Program-made: the position numbers and the translations under genes
Notes under the pieces: model-generated
The model's database searches: none
Seen by the model: only the letters and a program-made list of their open reading frames with translations
What the model was told of the DNA's origin: nothing
Shown: positions 1 through 9,156 of the stretch, piece by piece
Position numbering within the stretch: the first letter of the stretch is position 1
Layout: each line of letters opens with the position of its first letter
DNA from: Hyphomicrobiales bacterium
Lineage (GTDB): Bacteria > Pseudomonadota > Alphaproteobacteria > Rhizobiales > Rhizobiaceae
Direction: 5' to 3'
DNA: 64,000 bases
Assembly (NCBI GenBank): GCA_017305835.1
Contig: JAFKJY010000089.1
Location: 1-64,000, forward strand

Positions 1-14
1 CGGCGGCGGCCGTC

Positions 15-263
15 ATGCTTTTTCTGCAGGCCGCCTCGGCCGCGACGCCGGGCGAGGGTCTGCCGGGCTTGTCGCCCGGAGCGGAAACGCTGCTGGCGCA
101 GCGCGCCCGCACCTGCAAGCAGGTGCGCTCATGCCGGGAGGCGGTCGAGATCTGGTGCGACGGCTATTCGCGCGCAGACGCCGATCACGACGGCATCCCG
201 TGCGAGAACATCTGCCACTCGAAGGACGAAGTCGACGAAATCCGCGAAGAAATCGGCTGCTGA
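15..263 (+). CDS. Small secreted excalibur-domain (calcium-binding-like) protein, probably 5' truncated by the window edge
   Basis: The first ten residues (MLFLQAASAA) look like the end of a signal peptide with an ASA-A cleavage site. The frame stays open to the left edge (Ala-Ala-Ala-Val precede the Met), so the real start is probably outside the window. Residues of about 32-67 match the excalibur domain: paired cysteines (CKQVRSC, WCDGY, CENIC) and a DxDxDG loop, DADHDGIPCE, of the kind that binds calcium in the family. The protein would act in the periplasm or outside the cell. Its specific role is unknown. It is on the opposite strand to, and converges with, the LysE-type gene next to it. 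Confidence 0.7.
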   Translation: MLFLQAASAATPGEGLPGLSPGAETLLAQRARTCKQVRSCREAVEIWCDGYSRADADHDGIPCENICHSKDEVDEIREEIGC

Positions 264-272
264 GAGAGGCTT

Positions 273-890
273 TCAGCCGCGCGTGGCGATCGCGGCGGCC
301 GCGCCCGCCATCATGGCGGCGCTGGCGCGGTTGGCGAGCCGCACGGCCCGCGCGCTCCTGAGCAGCCGGCGGGCCGCACCCGCCGCGAAGGCCCAGCCGA
401 GGTCAACCGCCACCAGCACGACGAACATCGTCGCCGTCAGCTCCGCCCAGCCGAGCAGGTTCACCCTGCCGAGGTCGATGATCGTCGGCAGCAGGGCCAT
501 GTAGAACAGCATGATCTTCGGGTTGCCGAGCGTCACCGCCATGCCGGCGAGGAACATGCGCCAGCCGGAGCCGGCGGGCTGCGGCGCGTTCGCCGCGCGG
601 TCGGCGGCAGGCGCCGTCCACATCTTCCAGGCGAGCCAGGCGAGATAGGCCACGCCCGCCCATTTGATCGCGGTGAAGGCGAGCTGGAAGGTCTGGGCGA
701 TCACCGCCAGTCCGAGCACGGCGAAGGTGAGCCAGACCGCCTCGCCGATCCACATCGCGGCCAGGAAGGGCAGGACGTCGCGCACGCCGCGGGCGATGAC
801 GCGGGCGACGAGCGCGGCGATGCTCGGACCGGGCGAGCCCGCCGCCACGACCAGCGCGGCGGCGAAGATGGCGAGCGAGAACAGGTCCAT
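273..890 (-). CDS. LysE/RhtB family amino-acid exporter
   Basis: This 205-residue inner-membrane protein has about six hydrophobic segments, the usual size and topology of the LysE/RhtB family, which exports amino acids or similar metabolites. The N-terminal signature is visible as GSPGPSIAALVARVIARG (residues about 18-35), and a second conserved block, GNPKIMLFYMALLP, starts near residue 122. A good ribosome site (GGAGGG, 8 nt upstream) supports the ATG. It lies 36 nt downstream of the acetyl-CoA synthetase gene on the same strand, so co-transcription is likely. The substrate cannot be read from sequence. Confidence 0.88.
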   Translation of the reverse strand: MDLFSLAIFAAALVVAAGSPGPSIAALVARVIARGVRDVLPFLAAMWIGEAVWLTFAVLGLAVIAQTFQLAFTAIKWAGVAYLAWLAWKMWTAPAADRAANAPQPAGSGWRMFLAGMAVTLGNPKIMLFYMALLPTIIDLGRVNLLGWAELTATMFVVLVAVDLGWAFAAGAARRLLRSARAVRLANRASAAMMAGAAAAIATRG

Positions 891-926
891 CGCTGCTTCC
901 CTCCGGGAGGCCGGCCCGCGAGCCGC

Positions 927-2882
927 CTACGCCCTCTTGTTCTGCCGGTTGGCGATCAGGTCGTCGACGACGCCCGGGTCGGCCAGCGTGGAGGTGTCGC
1001 CGAGCGAGCCGAAATCGTCCTCGGCGATCTTGCGCAGGATGCGGCGCATGATCTTGGCAGAGCGGGTCTTGGGCAGCGCCGGCGCGAACTGAATCTTGTC
1101 CGGCGTGGCGATCGCGCCGATCTCCTTGCGCACATGGGCGATCAGCTCCTTGCGCAGGTCCTCGGAGCCCGCCTCGCCGGCGTTCAGCGTGACGTAGCAG
1201 TAGATGCCCTGTCCCTTGATGTCGTGCGGGTAGCCGACGACGGCGGCCTCCGACACCTTCATGTGGCTGACGAGGGCCGATTCGACCTCGGCCGTGCCCA
1301 TGCGATGGCCGGACACGTTGATGACGTCGTCGACGCGGCCGGTGATCCAATAGTAGCCGTCCTCGTCGCGGCGGCAGCCGTCGCCGGTGAAATACTTGCC
1401 CTTGTAGGTGGAGAAGTAGGTCTGGACGAAGCGCTCATGGTCGCCGAACACGGTGCGCATCATGCCCGGCCAGGGCTGGGCGATGCACAGGTTGCCGGAG
1501 CCGGCGCCCTCGATGACCTTGCCGTCGCCGTCGACGATCTGCGGCACCACGCCGAAGAAGGGGCGCGTCGCCGAGCCGGCCTTTAAGTCGGTGGCGCCGG
1601 GCAGCGGCGCGATCAGGATGCCGCCGTTCTCGGTCTGCCACCAGGTGTCGACCACCGGGCAGCGCTTCTCGCCGACGACGTTGTAGTACCACTCCCAGGC
1701 TTCCGGATTGATCGGCTCGCCGACCGAGCCGAGGATGCGCAGCGATTTTCGCGACGACTTCTTCACCCACTGGTCGCCCGCGCCCATCAGTGCGCGGATG
1801 GCGGTCGGCGCGGTGTAGAAGATGTTGACCTTGTACTTGTCGACGATGTCCCAGAAGCGGGTCGGGGTCGGATAGTTCGGCACGCCCTCGAACATCAGTG
1901 TGGTAGCGCCGTTGGCGAGCGGCCCGTAGAGGATGTAGCTGTGGCCCGTCACCCAGCCGACGTCGGCCGTGCACCAGTAGATGTCCCCGTCATGGTAGTC
2001 GAAGACGTATTGGTGCGTCATCGAGACGTGGACGAGATAGCCGCCGGTCGTGTGCAGCACGCCCTTCGGCTTGCCGGTCGAGCCGGAGGTGTAGAGGATG
2101 AACAGCGGGTCCTCCGCCTTCATCGGCTCCGGCTTGCAGTCGGCCTTCACCGAGGCCGTCTCGTCGTGCATCCAGAAGTCGCGGCCTTGCGTCCAGCCGA
2201 TCTTGCCGCCGGTGCGGCGCACCACCAGCACGGTGCGCACCCTGGTGCCGGCCTTCGCCGCGATCTCGATCGCCCGGTCGGTGTTCTCCTTGAGCGGGAT
2301 CGGGCGGCCGCCGCGCAATCCCTCGTCGGCGGTGATGACCACGTCGGACTTGCAGTCCTCGATGCGGCCGGCGAGCGAATCCGGCGAGAAGCCGCCGAAG
2401 ACGACCGAATGGATGGCGCCGATGCGGGTGCAGGCGAACATCGCGTAGGCCGCCTCGAGGATCATCGGCATGTAGATGGTGACGCGGTCGCCCTTCTTGA
2501 CCCCGTGCTTCTTCAGGACGTTGGCCCAGCGGCAGACATGGGCGTGCAGCTCGCGATAGGTGACCTTCCTGTCGTCGTAGGGATTGTCGCCCTCCCAGAT
2601 GATGGCGGTCTGGTCGCCGCGCTTCTTCAGATGGCGGTCGATGCAGTTGTAGGAGACGTTGGTGACGCCGTCCTCGAACCATTTGATCGAGACCTTGCCG
2701 GTGAAGGAGGCGTTCATGACCTTGGTGTAGGGCTTGAACCAGTCGATCCGCTTGCCGTGCTTGCCCCAGAATTTGTCCGGGTTCCTGACGCTGTCGGCGT
2801 ACCATTTCAGGTACGTCTCGTTGTCGATCAGCGCGTTCTTCTTCCACGCGGCCTTGACCTTGTGGACGTGAACCTCGGACAT
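927..2882 (-). CDS. acs: Acetyl-CoA synthetase (AMP-forming)
   Basis: Activates acetate with ATP and CoA to give acetyl-CoA, AMP and pyrophosphate. The 651 residues match the usual length of about 650. The adenylation core carries the phosphate-binding loop [11 protein letters not shown] near residue 262, the WWQTENGG motif, and the C-terminal acetylation-site motif [11 protein letters not shown], whose lysine is inactivated by protein acetylation in characterised Acs enzymes. The frame stays open far upstream. The start chosen (MSEVHVHKV) matches the family N-terminus and has a GGGAGGGAG ribosome site, so the long extension is not coding. A LysE-type exporter follows 36 nt downstream. Confidence 0.97.
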   Translation of the reverse strand: MSEVHVHKVKAAWKKNALIDNETYLKWYADSVRNPDKFWGKHGKRIDWFKPYTKVMNASFTGKVSIKWFEDGVTNVSYNCIDRHLKKRGDQTAIIWEGDNPYDDRKVTYRELHAHVCRWANVLKKHGVKKGDRVTIYMPMILEAAYAMFACTRIGAIHSVVFGGFSPDSLAGRIEDCKSDVVITADEGLRGGRPIPLKENTDRAIEIAAKAGTRVRTVLVVRRTGGKIGWTQGRDFWMHDETASVKADCKPEPMKAEDPLFILYTSGSTGKPKGVLHTTGGYLVHVSMTHQYVFDYHDGDIYWCTADVGWVTGHSYILYGPLANGATTLMFEGVPNYPTPTRFWDIVDKYKVNIFYTAPTAIRALMGAGDQWVKKSSRKSLRILGSVGEPINPEAWEWYYNVVGEKRCPVVDTWWQTENGGILIAPLPGATDLKAGSATRPFFGVVPQIVDGDGKVIEGAGSGNLCIAQPWPGMMRTVFGDHERFVQTYFSTYKGKYFTGDGCRRDEDGYYWITGRVDDVINVSGHRMGTAEVESALVSHMKVSEAAVVGYPHDIKGQGIYCYVTLNAGEAGSEDLRKELIAHVRKEIGAIATPDKIQFAPALPKTRSAKIMRRILRKIAEDDFGSLGDTSTLADPGVVDDLIANRQNKRA

Positions 2883-3158
2883 GTCTCCCTCCCTGGATGC
2901 TCGTCTGCGGCGCGGGCCGCACGTCTCAGCCGGTTCTAGTACCATTTGGCCGGAAGCCACAACATTAGACATTCGGGTTGGAGCGGCGGCAGGCCCCGCG
3001 CGGCGGCGGCTTCCGGCGCAGCATCTGTCAGCAATCCGGCGCGCCGGCTGCCAAGGCATTGAAATGCCAGACGAAACCCGCGGAACCCGCAGCAGATGGT
3101 TAACGTTTTGCGTCGCATAGTAACGATGCGAGGAACCCATCGTTCGAGGAACCGACAC

Positions 3159-3431
3159 ATGCGAAGCCATGCCGAGACCGAACTGATGCTCAAGGGCTAC
3201 GGGCTGACGACGGCCCAGATCCTCTACCACATGCCGGACCACCCGCATCTGCTGCAGAGCTTCCTGTGGCAGCATTTCGACCTGGCGCCGAAATTCCCCG
3301 AGCTGCGCCGCTTCCTCGACTTCTGGAAGGAGAAGCTCGACGGCCCGCTCCACTCGGTCCGCTACACCCACCGGAGGCTGATCGCGCCAACCGAATGGCG
3401 CGCCGTGGACGGCGAGCTCGTGCTGCACTAG
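3159..3431 (+). CDS. usg: Usg family protein
   Basis: A 90-residue alphaproteobacterial protein of the Usg family. Function is unknown; the name comes from its position near tryptophan genes in other species. Recognisable segments are [38 protein letters not shown] and [14 protein letters not shown]. An ATG 21 codons upstream is possible, but the one chosen has GAGGA 8 nt upstream and gives the family's usual N-terminus. Its TAG stop overlaps the stop of the convergent gene: both use the same CTAG palindrome at 3428-3431. Confidence 0.85.
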   Translation: MRSHAETELMLKGYGLTTAQILYHMPDHPHLLQSFLWQHFDLAPKFPELRRFLDFWKEKLDGPLHSVRYTHRRLIAPTEWRAVDGELVLH

Positions 3432-3775
3432 CGCCGCAGCCGCCTTTTCGGCGCGTAGGGGCTTGCGGGGTTCACGTCGAGGTCGACTTCCTTCACGCAG
3501 CTCTGCGGGCCGCTGTGCTGGCCGGGGGCTTCGTGCCACGGTGCGTCGACAAGCGTGGCGTTGGCGACTTCCGACAGGATCAGGCACTTCCAGCCCGGCA
3601 CGCGGCCGTGCTCGGCGTCGCCGGCGAACTGCCAGACCAGCGCCTTCTCCGCGCCGTCGGAATGGCCGAGGATGATCGGGCAGAGCGCCCGCGCATGGCC
3701 GTTGTAGAGGCAGGCGACCGGCCTGCGCTCCGCCATGGCGCGGTGGAAGAGGCGGTATGCGGCGCTGCGTGCCAT
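3428..3775 (-). CDS. Conserved hypothetical protein
   Basis: A 115-residue soluble protein with no signal peptide or membrane segment. The central part ([19 protein letters not shown], then ALVWQFAGD and [10 protein letters not shown]) reads like a small beta-rich domain with weak resemblance to WYL-type ligand domains, but not enough to assign it. The C-terminus is basic (YAPKRRLRR). The ribosome site is weak. It converges on usg, sharing a stop-codon palindrome, and is followed upstream on the same strand by the MoxR ATPase gene. No function is proposed. Confidence 0.65.
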   Translation of the reverse strand: MARSAAYRLFHRAMAERRPVACLYNGHARALCPIILGHSDGAEKALVWQFAGDAEHGRVPGWKCLILSEVANATLVDAPWHEAPGQHSGPQSCVKEVDLDVNPASPYAPKRRLRR

Positions 3776-3813
3776 GCACCCATTCTATGGCGCGGCGCGG
3801 CCGCGGAAAGGCC

Positions 3814-4653
3814 TCAGCCCTGCCGGCGCGCCATGAAGGCGAGGCGCTCGAACAGGTGCACGTCCTGCTCGTTCTTCAGCAGCGCGCCGTGCAGCTTGGG
3901 CAGCGCGTTCTTCGCGTCGCCGCGCAGGTCCTCCGGCGCGACGTCGTCGGCGACCAGCAGCCGGATCCAGTCCAGCGCCTCGGAGGTCGACGGCTTCTTC
4001 TTCAGGCCGGGCACCTCGCGCACCTCGTAGAACTGGGTGAGCGCGGCGCGCACGAGGTTCTGCTTGATGCCCGGATAGTGGACCTCGACGATTCTTCCGA
4101 GCGTCTCGGCGTCGGGGAAGCGGATATAATGGAAGAAGCAGCGGCGCAGGAAGGCGTCCGGCAGCTCCTTCTCGTTGTTGGAGGTGATGATGACGATCGG
4201 CCGCTGCGCCGCGCGGATCGTCTCGCCGGTCTCGTAGACGTAGAACTCCATGCGGTCGAGCTCCTGCAGCAGGTCGTTGGGGAACTCGATGTCGGCCTTG
4301 TCGATCTCGTCGATCAGCAGCACCGCCTTGCGGTCGGCGGCGAAGGCCTCCCACAATTTGCCGCGCTTGATGTAGTTGCGGATGTCGTTGAAGCGGTCGT
4401 CGCCGAGCTGGCTGTCGCGCAGGCGGGTGACGGCGTCGTATTCGTAGAGGCCCTGCTGGGCCTTGGTCGTCGACTTGACGTGCCATTCGATCAGGTCGAG
4501 GCCGAGGGCGGCCGCCACCTGGCGGGCGAGCTCGGTCTTGCCGGTGCCCGGCTCGCCCTTGACCAGCAGCGGCCGCTCCAGCGCGATCGCCGCGTTGACG
4601 GCCACCATCAGGTCTCTGTCGGCGACGTAGTCCGCCGTACCCTCGAAACGCAT
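3814..4653 (-). CDS. MoxR-family AAA ATPase
   Basis: A 279-residue cytosolic AAA+ ATPase of the MoxR group, chaperone-like proteins that usually work with a von Willebrand A-domain partner to mature enzyme complexes. Walker A is GEPGTGKT (residues 33-40), Walker B is VLLIDEID near residue 110, sensor 1 is [15 protein letters not shown], and an arginine finger region follows (LRRCFF). AGGATCGAGG precedes the ATG. The expected CoxE-like VWA partner is not adjacent but is encoded at 51287-52477, about 46.6 kb away. Confidence 0.9.
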   Translation of the reverse strand: MRFEGTADYVADRDLMVAVNAAIALERPLLVKGEPGTGKTELARQVAAALGLDLIEWHVKSTTKAQQGLYEYDAVTRLRDSQLGDDRFNDIRNYIKRGKLWEAFAADRKAVLLIDEIDKADIEFPNDLLQELDRMEFYVYETGETIRAAQRPIVIITSNNEKELPDAFLRRCFFHYIRFPDAETLGRIVEVHYPGIKQNLVRAALTQFYEVREVPGLKKKPSTSEALDWIRLLVADDVAPEDLRGDAKNALPKLHGALLKNEQDVHLFERLAFMARRQG

Positions 4654-4754
4654 GCCTCGATCCTTCTCACAGTCGCGCGGACCCTATGGGGCGGGCGCAC
4701 GCGACGCAAGCCTCGGACGCCGACCCGGGCACTGGCGCGGCAGGCCAGCCTGTC

Positions 4755-4760
4755 CTATAT
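4755..4760 (+). promoter_or_regulatory. Candidate -10 element of the 6S RNA promoter
   Basis: CTATAT matches the usual rhizobial -10 hexamer and would place transcription start near 4767, just upstream of the conserved 6S RNA sequence. No clear -35 hexamer could be picked out. Confidence 0.4.
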
Positions 4761-4767
4761 TCGGTTC

Positions 4768-4935
4768 CGGCGTTCTGCGCTTCCCGACAGGAGTAACTTA
4801 TCCCCGGGGCCTTATTGATCCTTAGGGAGCTGTCCCTGGTTCGGCCCGTGGGCCGGGTCATACGGCGCCCACCTACTTTGTAGGCACCCGGGATCAACCT
4901 CTCCATCGGTCGTCGCGGTTCGCCTCTGTTTTTTT
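4768..4935 (+). ncRNA. ssrS: 6S RNA, alphaproteobacterial type
   Basis: 6S RNA binds the RNA polymerase housekeeping holoenzyme and inhibits it by mimicking an open promoter. The core from about 4796 (CCCCGGGGCCTTATTGATCC) through the GTAGGCACCCGGGATCAACC segment matches 6S RNAs of Rhizobiales as I know them. The left end (CGACAGGAG, 4785-4793) can pair with CTCC and GGTCG at 4901-4912 to close the long stem. A run of seven T (4929-4935) may mark the 3' end. Position supports the call, because ssrS lies just upstream of 5-formyl-THF cyclo-ligase in many proteobacteria. The exact ends are estimates. Confidence 0.85.
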
Positions 4936-5118
4936 CGCTCACGGGCCGTACCGCGCGCTTCGCGCGCTGGCCCTGCGCGGGCGCGCCGGACGACCGGCGG
5001 GCGGCAGTCGCCGCCGCGGCCTTCGGCCGAAGGGCCTCCATCCAGCCGCCTTCTCCCATTCCCATTGCTTGTCGCATCGATGCAATCGTGGCAAGCACGG
5101 GACAAACGGAGCGTTGCC

Positions 5119-5703
5119 ATGAGTTCGCTGGTCGAGCTGAAGAAGAGCTTGCGCGCCGAGGCGCTCGGCCGCCGCGATGGCCTCGACCCGCAATGGCGCA
5201 TCGAGGCTTCGCTGCGGATCGCCGAGGCCGGCGCGGCGCTGGAGATCGCCCCGGGCGAGACGGTGTCGGGCTTCTGGCCGATCCGCTCGGAGGTCGACGT
5301 GCGGCCGCTGATGTTTTCGCTCGCCGAGCGCGGCGCGCGGCTGGCGCTGCCGGCCATCCTCGACGGCGAAACGATCGTCTTCCGCGAGCTGGTGCGCGGC
5401 GCGCCGCTGGTCGACATGGGCTTCGGCACGGCCGGCCCCGGCCCGGACGCAACCGTGCTGGAGCCGGACCTGATGCTGGTGCCGCTCGCCGCCTTCGACA
5501 TGCGCGGCCACCGCATCGGCTATGGCGGCGGCTATTACGACCGGGCGATCGACAGGCTGCGCGCGGCCGGGCGGGCGCCGCGCCTCGTCGGGGTCGCCTT
5601 CGACTGCCAGCAGGTCGAGCGCGTGCCGGACGAGCCGCACGACATAGTCCTTTCGCAGGTGCTGACCGAAAGCGGCTTGCGCACGCTCGGTCACGGTCTA
5701 TAG
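5119..5703 (+). CDS. 5-formyltetrahydrofolate cyclo-ligase
   Basis: Converts 5-formyl-THF to 5,10-methenyl-THF using ATP, returning folate to the one-carbon pool (the ygfA / MTHFS family). The 194 residues match the family. The basic substrate-binding start (LKKSLRAEALGRRD) and the C-terminal glycine signature YGGGYYDRAI are both present. An upstream in-frame codon exists, but the ATG at 5119 has GGAG upstream and the right N-terminus. It follows the 6S RNA, the classical ssrS-ygfA arrangement, and is 7 nt from the next gene. Confidence 0.93.
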   Translation: MSSLVELKKSLRAEALGRRDGLDPQWRIEASLRIAEAGAALEIAPGETVSGFWPIRSEVDVRPLMFSLAERGARLALPAILDGETIVFRELVRGAPLVDMGFGTAGPGPDATVLEPDLMLVPLAAFDMRGHRIGYGGGYYDRAIDRLRAAGRAPRLVGVAFDCQQVERVPDEPHDIVLSQVLTESGLRTLGHGL

Positions 5704-5710
5704 ACGGGCC

Positions 5711-6535
5711 ATGCGACTTCTCTTTCTCGGCGACATGGTGGGGCGCACCGGGCGCAGCGCGGTGTGGGAGCGCCTGCCCGGCCTGATCTCCGACCTCCGG
5801 CTCGATTTCGTCATCGTTAACGGCGAGAACGCCGCCGGCGGCTTCGGCATCACCGAGGAGATCTTCCGCAACACGATCGAGGCCGGCGCCGACGTGGTGA
5901 CCACCGGCAACCATGTCTGGGACCAGCGCGAGGCGCTGATCTTCGCCCCGCGGGAGGAGCGCTTCCTGCGTCCCGCCAACTTCCCCTCCGGCACGCCGGG
6001 CCGCGGCAGCGGCGTCTACGAGGCGCGCAACGGCGCCCGCGTGCTCGTCTCCAACATCATGGGGCGCGTCTTCATGCATCCCGAGCTCGACGACCCGTTC
6101 CAGGCGGTCGAGCGGGTGCTGGAAGGCTGCCCGCTCGGCGGCGGCGCGGATGCGGTGGTGTTCGACTTCCACGCCGAGGCGACGAGCGAGAAGATGTGCT
6201 TCGCGCATTTCGTCGACGGCCGCGCCAGCGCGGTGATCGGCACGCACACCCACCAGCCGACGGCCGACCACCAGATCCTCAACGGCGGCACGGGCTACAT
6301 CTCCGACGCCGGCATGTGCGGCGATTACGATTCCTCGCTCGGCATGGACAAGGAGGAGCCGCTCAACCGCTTCCTGTCGAAGGTGCCGAAGGGCCGCTTC
6401 GAGGCGGCCGACGGGCCCGCGACGATCTGCGGCCTCGGGCTGGAGCTGTCGGACCGCACCGGCCTGACCGAGAAAATCGCGCCGCTGCGGCTCGGGCCGC
6501 GGCTGGAGGAGACGGTGCCGGCCTTCTGGCGCTGA
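5711..6535 (+). CDS. TIGR00282 / YmdB-type metallophosphoesterase
   Basis: A 274-residue calcineurin-like phosphoesterase of the YmdB family; characterised members are cyclic-nucleotide phosphodiesterases with two metals. Metal ligands are visible in order: GDMVGRTGR (from residue 7), NGENAAGG, TTGNHVWDQ, DFHAEATSEK and GTHTHQPTAD. It starts 7 nt after the folate cyclo-ligase gene, so the two are probably one transcript. The physiological substrate in this group of bacteria is not established. Confidence 0.92.
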   Translation: MRLLFLGDMVGRTGRSAVWERLPGLISDLRLDFVIVNGENAAGGFGITEEIFRNTIEAGADVVTTGNHVWDQREALIFAPREERFLRPANFPSGTPGRGSGVYEARNGARVLVSNIMGRVFMHPELDDPFQAVERVLEGCPLGGGADAVVFDFHAEATSEKMCFAHFVDGRASAVIGTHTHQPTADHQILNGGTGYISDAGMCGDYDSSLGMDKEEPLNRFLSKVPKGRFEAADGPATICGLGLELSDRTGLTEKIAPLRLGPRLEETVPAFWR

Positions 6536-6616
6536 TTTTTCGAGCCGTCATTGACGGAAGGGCAGCGCGTTCCTACCTGAGCGCGAACACGCCCTCTCCA
6601 GGACGCGCTTCCCCCC

Positions 6617-7372
6617 ATGATCGAATTCCTCGCTCCCCACCTCAACTGGTTCGGCGACCCGACTGCGTGGGTCGCGCTGCTGACGCTCGTCGTGCTTGAG
6701 ATCGTTCTCGGCATCGACAACCTCATCTTCATCTCGATCCTCACCAACAAGCTGCCCGAAAGCCAGCGCGCCTCGGCCCGCCGGCTGGGCATCGGCGCCG
6801 CACTGGTGCTGCGGCTGGTGCTGCTGGCGACGATCTCGATCATCGTGCAGCTCACCAACCCGCTGTTCGAGGTGGCCGGCCACGGCTTCTCCTGGCGCGA
6901 CCTGATCCTGATCGCCGGCGGCCTGTTCCTGGTGTGGAAGGCGACCCGCGAGATCCACCATTCGGTCGATCCGCAGGACCACAAGGAGGACATGGTCGGC
7001 GAGGTGCTGCAGGTGTCGCTCGCCGGCGCGATCTTCCAGATCCTCCTGCTCGACCTCGTCTTCTCGATCGATTCGATCATCACCGCCGTCGGCATGACCG
7101 ACGAGATCGCCATCATGTACATCGCCGTCATCGTCGCGGTGACGGTGATGATGGTGGCGGTCGGGCCGCTGTCGCGCTTCATCGAGAAGAACCCGACCAT
7201 CGTCATGCTGGCGCTCGGCTTCCTGCTGATGATCGGCATGACGCTGATCGCCGACGGCATGGGCTTCCACGTGCCGAAGGGCTACATCTACGCGGCGATG
7301 GGCTTCTCCGCCTTCGTCGAGGGGCTCAACATGATGGCGCGCCGGCGCAAGGCGCGGCTGAAGGGCCACTGA
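6617..7372 (+). CDS. TerC family integral membrane protein
   Basis: A 251-residue polytopic protein with about seven membrane segments. The family's acidic intramembrane motifs are clear: [13 protein letters not shown] (residues about 27-39) and [16 protein letters not shown] in the second half, consistent with metal-ion handling. Relatives are linked to manganese efflux or to metalation of exported proteins. The 81-nt upstream region was checked for a yybP-ykoY manganese riboswitch and none was recognisable. The ribosome site is weak (AGGA 13 nt upstream). Confidence 0.9.
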   Translation: MIEFLAPHLNWFGDPTAWVALLTLVVLEIVLGIDNLIFISILTNKLPESQRASARRLGIGAALVLRLVLLATISIIVQLTNPLFEVAGHGFSWRDLILIAGGLFLVWKATREIHHSVDPQDHKEDMVGEVLQVSLAGAIFQILLLDLVFSIDSIITAVGMTDEIAIMYIAVIVAVTVMMVAVGPLSRFIEKNPTIVMLALGFLLMIGMTLIADGMGFHVPKGYIYAAMGFSAFVEGLNMMARRRKARLKGH

Positions 7373-7408
7373 TACGGCAGGCGGGCGGGCAGCGGGAGCG
7401 GCCGCCCG

Positions 7409-8209
7409 TCAGATGCCGGCAAGCACCAGGATGGTCGGCTGCCGCGGCAGGGTCCGCAGCGAAACCTCGAAGCTCCTGTCGGAGCTGAACTCGACGGCGA
7501 AGCGCTCGCCCATGCGGCCGAGGAATTCACCGAGCGGCGTGGCGTGCCGGTGCATCGGCAGCACGATCGAGGAGAACAGGCGTGTGGCGATCTCGCTCAT
7601 GTTGGCGAGCGACTGCGTCATGCCGCCGTCGATCGGCACCATGACGATGTCGAGCCGGCCGATCGCGGCGTAGTGGGCGTCGGTCAGGTCGTGGTGCAGG
7701 TGGCCGAGATGGCCGATGCACAGGCCGGCGACCTCGAAGACGAAGATCGAGTTGCCGTCGGCCTCCATGCCGTTCCAGGTGCGGATGTCGGTCGGCACGT
7801 TGCGGATCAGCACGTCGTCGACCCTGAGCAGGTGGCGGGCGGGGCCGCCCTCGGGGTTCCAGCCGCGCAGCACGTGCTCGATGGCGGGGTCGGGGCTGTC
7901 GGTGTAGTGGCTCGAATGCGCCTTGTTCATGGTGACGACGCGCGGCAGCCGGCTGGCGCCGTTGTAGCCGTTGAAATCGGTGGCGATGCGCACGCCGGCC
8001 GGCGTCTCGATGACGTAGGTCGAGTGGCCGGCATAGGTGATCCTGACCGGCCCCTCCTGCGCCTGCGCAGGCGTGTAGGCGGCGAGCACCACGCCGGGCA
8101 GCGCCTGCGCGATCGCCATGCAGCGGCTGGAGAGCGAGGCTTCCGGCCCGGCGGCGGCTGCCGGCAGCACGAGCGCGCAGAGGAAGGCGAGGACGGCGGT
8201 CATGCGCAT
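7409..8209 (-). CDS. Secreted MBL-fold metal-dependent hydrolase
   Basis: A 266-residue protein with a signal peptide (MRMTAVLAFLCALVLPAAAA). The body is of the UlaG-like beta-lactamase fold: ITYAGHSTYVIET followed by HSSHYTDSPDP and GHLGHLHHDLT, which supply metal-binding histidines and aspartates. Other members hydrolyse phosphodiester or lactone bonds; the substrate here is unknown. Either of two ATG codons two residues apart could start translation, and the first is taken because GGAAG lies at better spacing. The frame continues upstream without a signal peptide and was not used. Confidence 0.82.
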   Translation of the reverse strand: MRMTAVLAFLCALVLPAAAAGPEASLSSRCMAIAQALPGVVLAAYTPAQAQEGPVRITYAGHSTYVIETPAGVRIATDFNGYNGASRLPRVVTMNKAHSSHYTDSPDPAIEHVLRGWNPEGGPARHLLRVDDVLIRNVPTDIRTWNGMEADGNSIFVFEVAGLCIGHLGHLHHDLTDAHYAAIGRLDIVMVPIDGGMTQSLANMSEIATRLFSSIVLPMHRHATPLGEFLGRMGERFAVEFSSDRSFEVSLRTLPRQPTILVLAGI

Positions 8210-8326
8210 GCCGGCTTCCTTTCCGGATCGGTCCGGGACGCATGATATGCCGCGGCGGGTGCGACGGAAGCCCCGCGCGCGCCGCGACCCGTCACGATAT
8301 CGCGAGCGGGCGGCCACGGCCTCGTC

Positions 8327-8355
8327 TGGACCTTTTCGCGGCCTTTCACTATAAG
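8327..8355 (+). promoter_or_regulatory. Candidate sigma-70 promoter of the YebC-type gene
   Basis: TGGACC (8327-8332) and TATAAG (8350-8355) are separated by 17 nt, a good vegetative promoter spacing, and lie about 45 nt upstream of the start codon at 8399. Confidence 0.5.
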
Positions 8356-8398
8356 GCGCGCCACTCTCGAAAATCCGAAGCCTTCCGCAGGGGTGCCC

Positions 8399-9148
8399 AT
8401 GGCCGGCCATTCACAGTTCAAGAACATCATGCACCGCAAGGGCCGTCAGGACGCGGTGAAGTCGAAGATGTTTTCCAAGCTGGCGCGCGAGATCACCGTC
8501 GCCGCCAAGATGGGCGTGCCCGAGCCCGACATGAATCCGCGCCTGCGGCTGGCGATCAACGCCGCCAAGGCGCAGTCGATGCCGAAGGACAATATCCAGC
8601 GCGCCATCAACAAGGCGGCCGGCGCCGACACCGAGAACTACGACGAGGTGCGCTACGAGGGCTACGGGCCGGGCGGCGTCGCCCTCATCGTCGAGGCGCT
8701 GACCGACAACCGCAACCGCTCCGCCTCAAACGTCCGCGCGGCCTTCACCAAGGCCGGCGGGGCGCTGGGCGAGACCGGCTCGGTGTCGTTCATGTGGGAC
8801 CGGGTCGGCGAGATCTACTATGCGGCGGACGCGGCGAGCGCCGACAAGGTGATGGAGGCGGCGATCGAGGCCGGCGCCGACGACGTCGAATCCGACGACG
8901 AGGGCCACACGATCTACTGCGCCTTCGAGGCGGTCGGCGAGGTGTCGAAGGCGCTGGAAGGCGCGCTCGGCGAGGCCGAATCGGTGAAGGTCATCTGGAA
9001 GCCGAAGAACACCGTGCCGGTCGACGAGGAGCGGGCGCAGTCGCTGATGAAGCTCGTCGCCACGCTCGAGGACGACGACGACGTGCAGAACGTCTACGCC
9101 AATTTCGAGGTGGACGACGCCACGCTCGCCCGGCTGAGCGCAGCCTGA
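8399..9148 (+). CDS. YebC/TACO1 family translation factor / DNA-binding protein
   Basis: A 249-residue member of the YebC/PmpR family. These cytosolic proteins were first described as transcriptional regulators, and some relatives help ribosomes through difficult proline stretches. The highly conserved start [15 protein letters not shown], the [10 protein letters not shown] helix and the YEGYGPGG motif are all present. The start two codons upstream (GTG) was rejected in favour of the conserved MAGHS. AGGGG precedes it. The next gene begins 8 nt after its stop, suggesting an operon. Confidence 0.95.
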   Translation: MAGHSQFKNIMHRKGRQDAVKSKMFSKLAREITVAAKMGVPEPDMNPRLRLAINAAKAQSMPKDNIQRAINKAAGADTENYDEVRYEGYGPGGVALIVEALTDNRNRSASNVRAAFTKAGGALGETGSVSFMWDRVGEIYYAADAASADKVMEAAIEAGADDVESDDEGHTIYCAFEAVGEVSKALEGALGEAESVKVIWKPKNTVPVDEERAQSLMKLVATLEDDDDVQNVYANFEVDDATLARLSAA

Positions 9149-9156
9149 GGCCGGCT

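Noticed and set aside
2883..3158. A clear promoter for acs in the divergent region
   Set aside because: Several A/T-rich hexamers exist but none had both elements at proper spacing, so no promoter is claimed.
2883..3779. N-terminal extension of acetyl-CoA synthetase by about 300 codons
   Set aside because: The sequence is Arg/Ala-rich and non-homologous; the ATG at 2882 has a strong ribosome site and the family N-terminus.
6536..6616. yybP-ykoY manganese riboswitch upstream of terC
   Set aside because: The gap is only 81 nt and the conserved helix ends of this riboswitch are absent.
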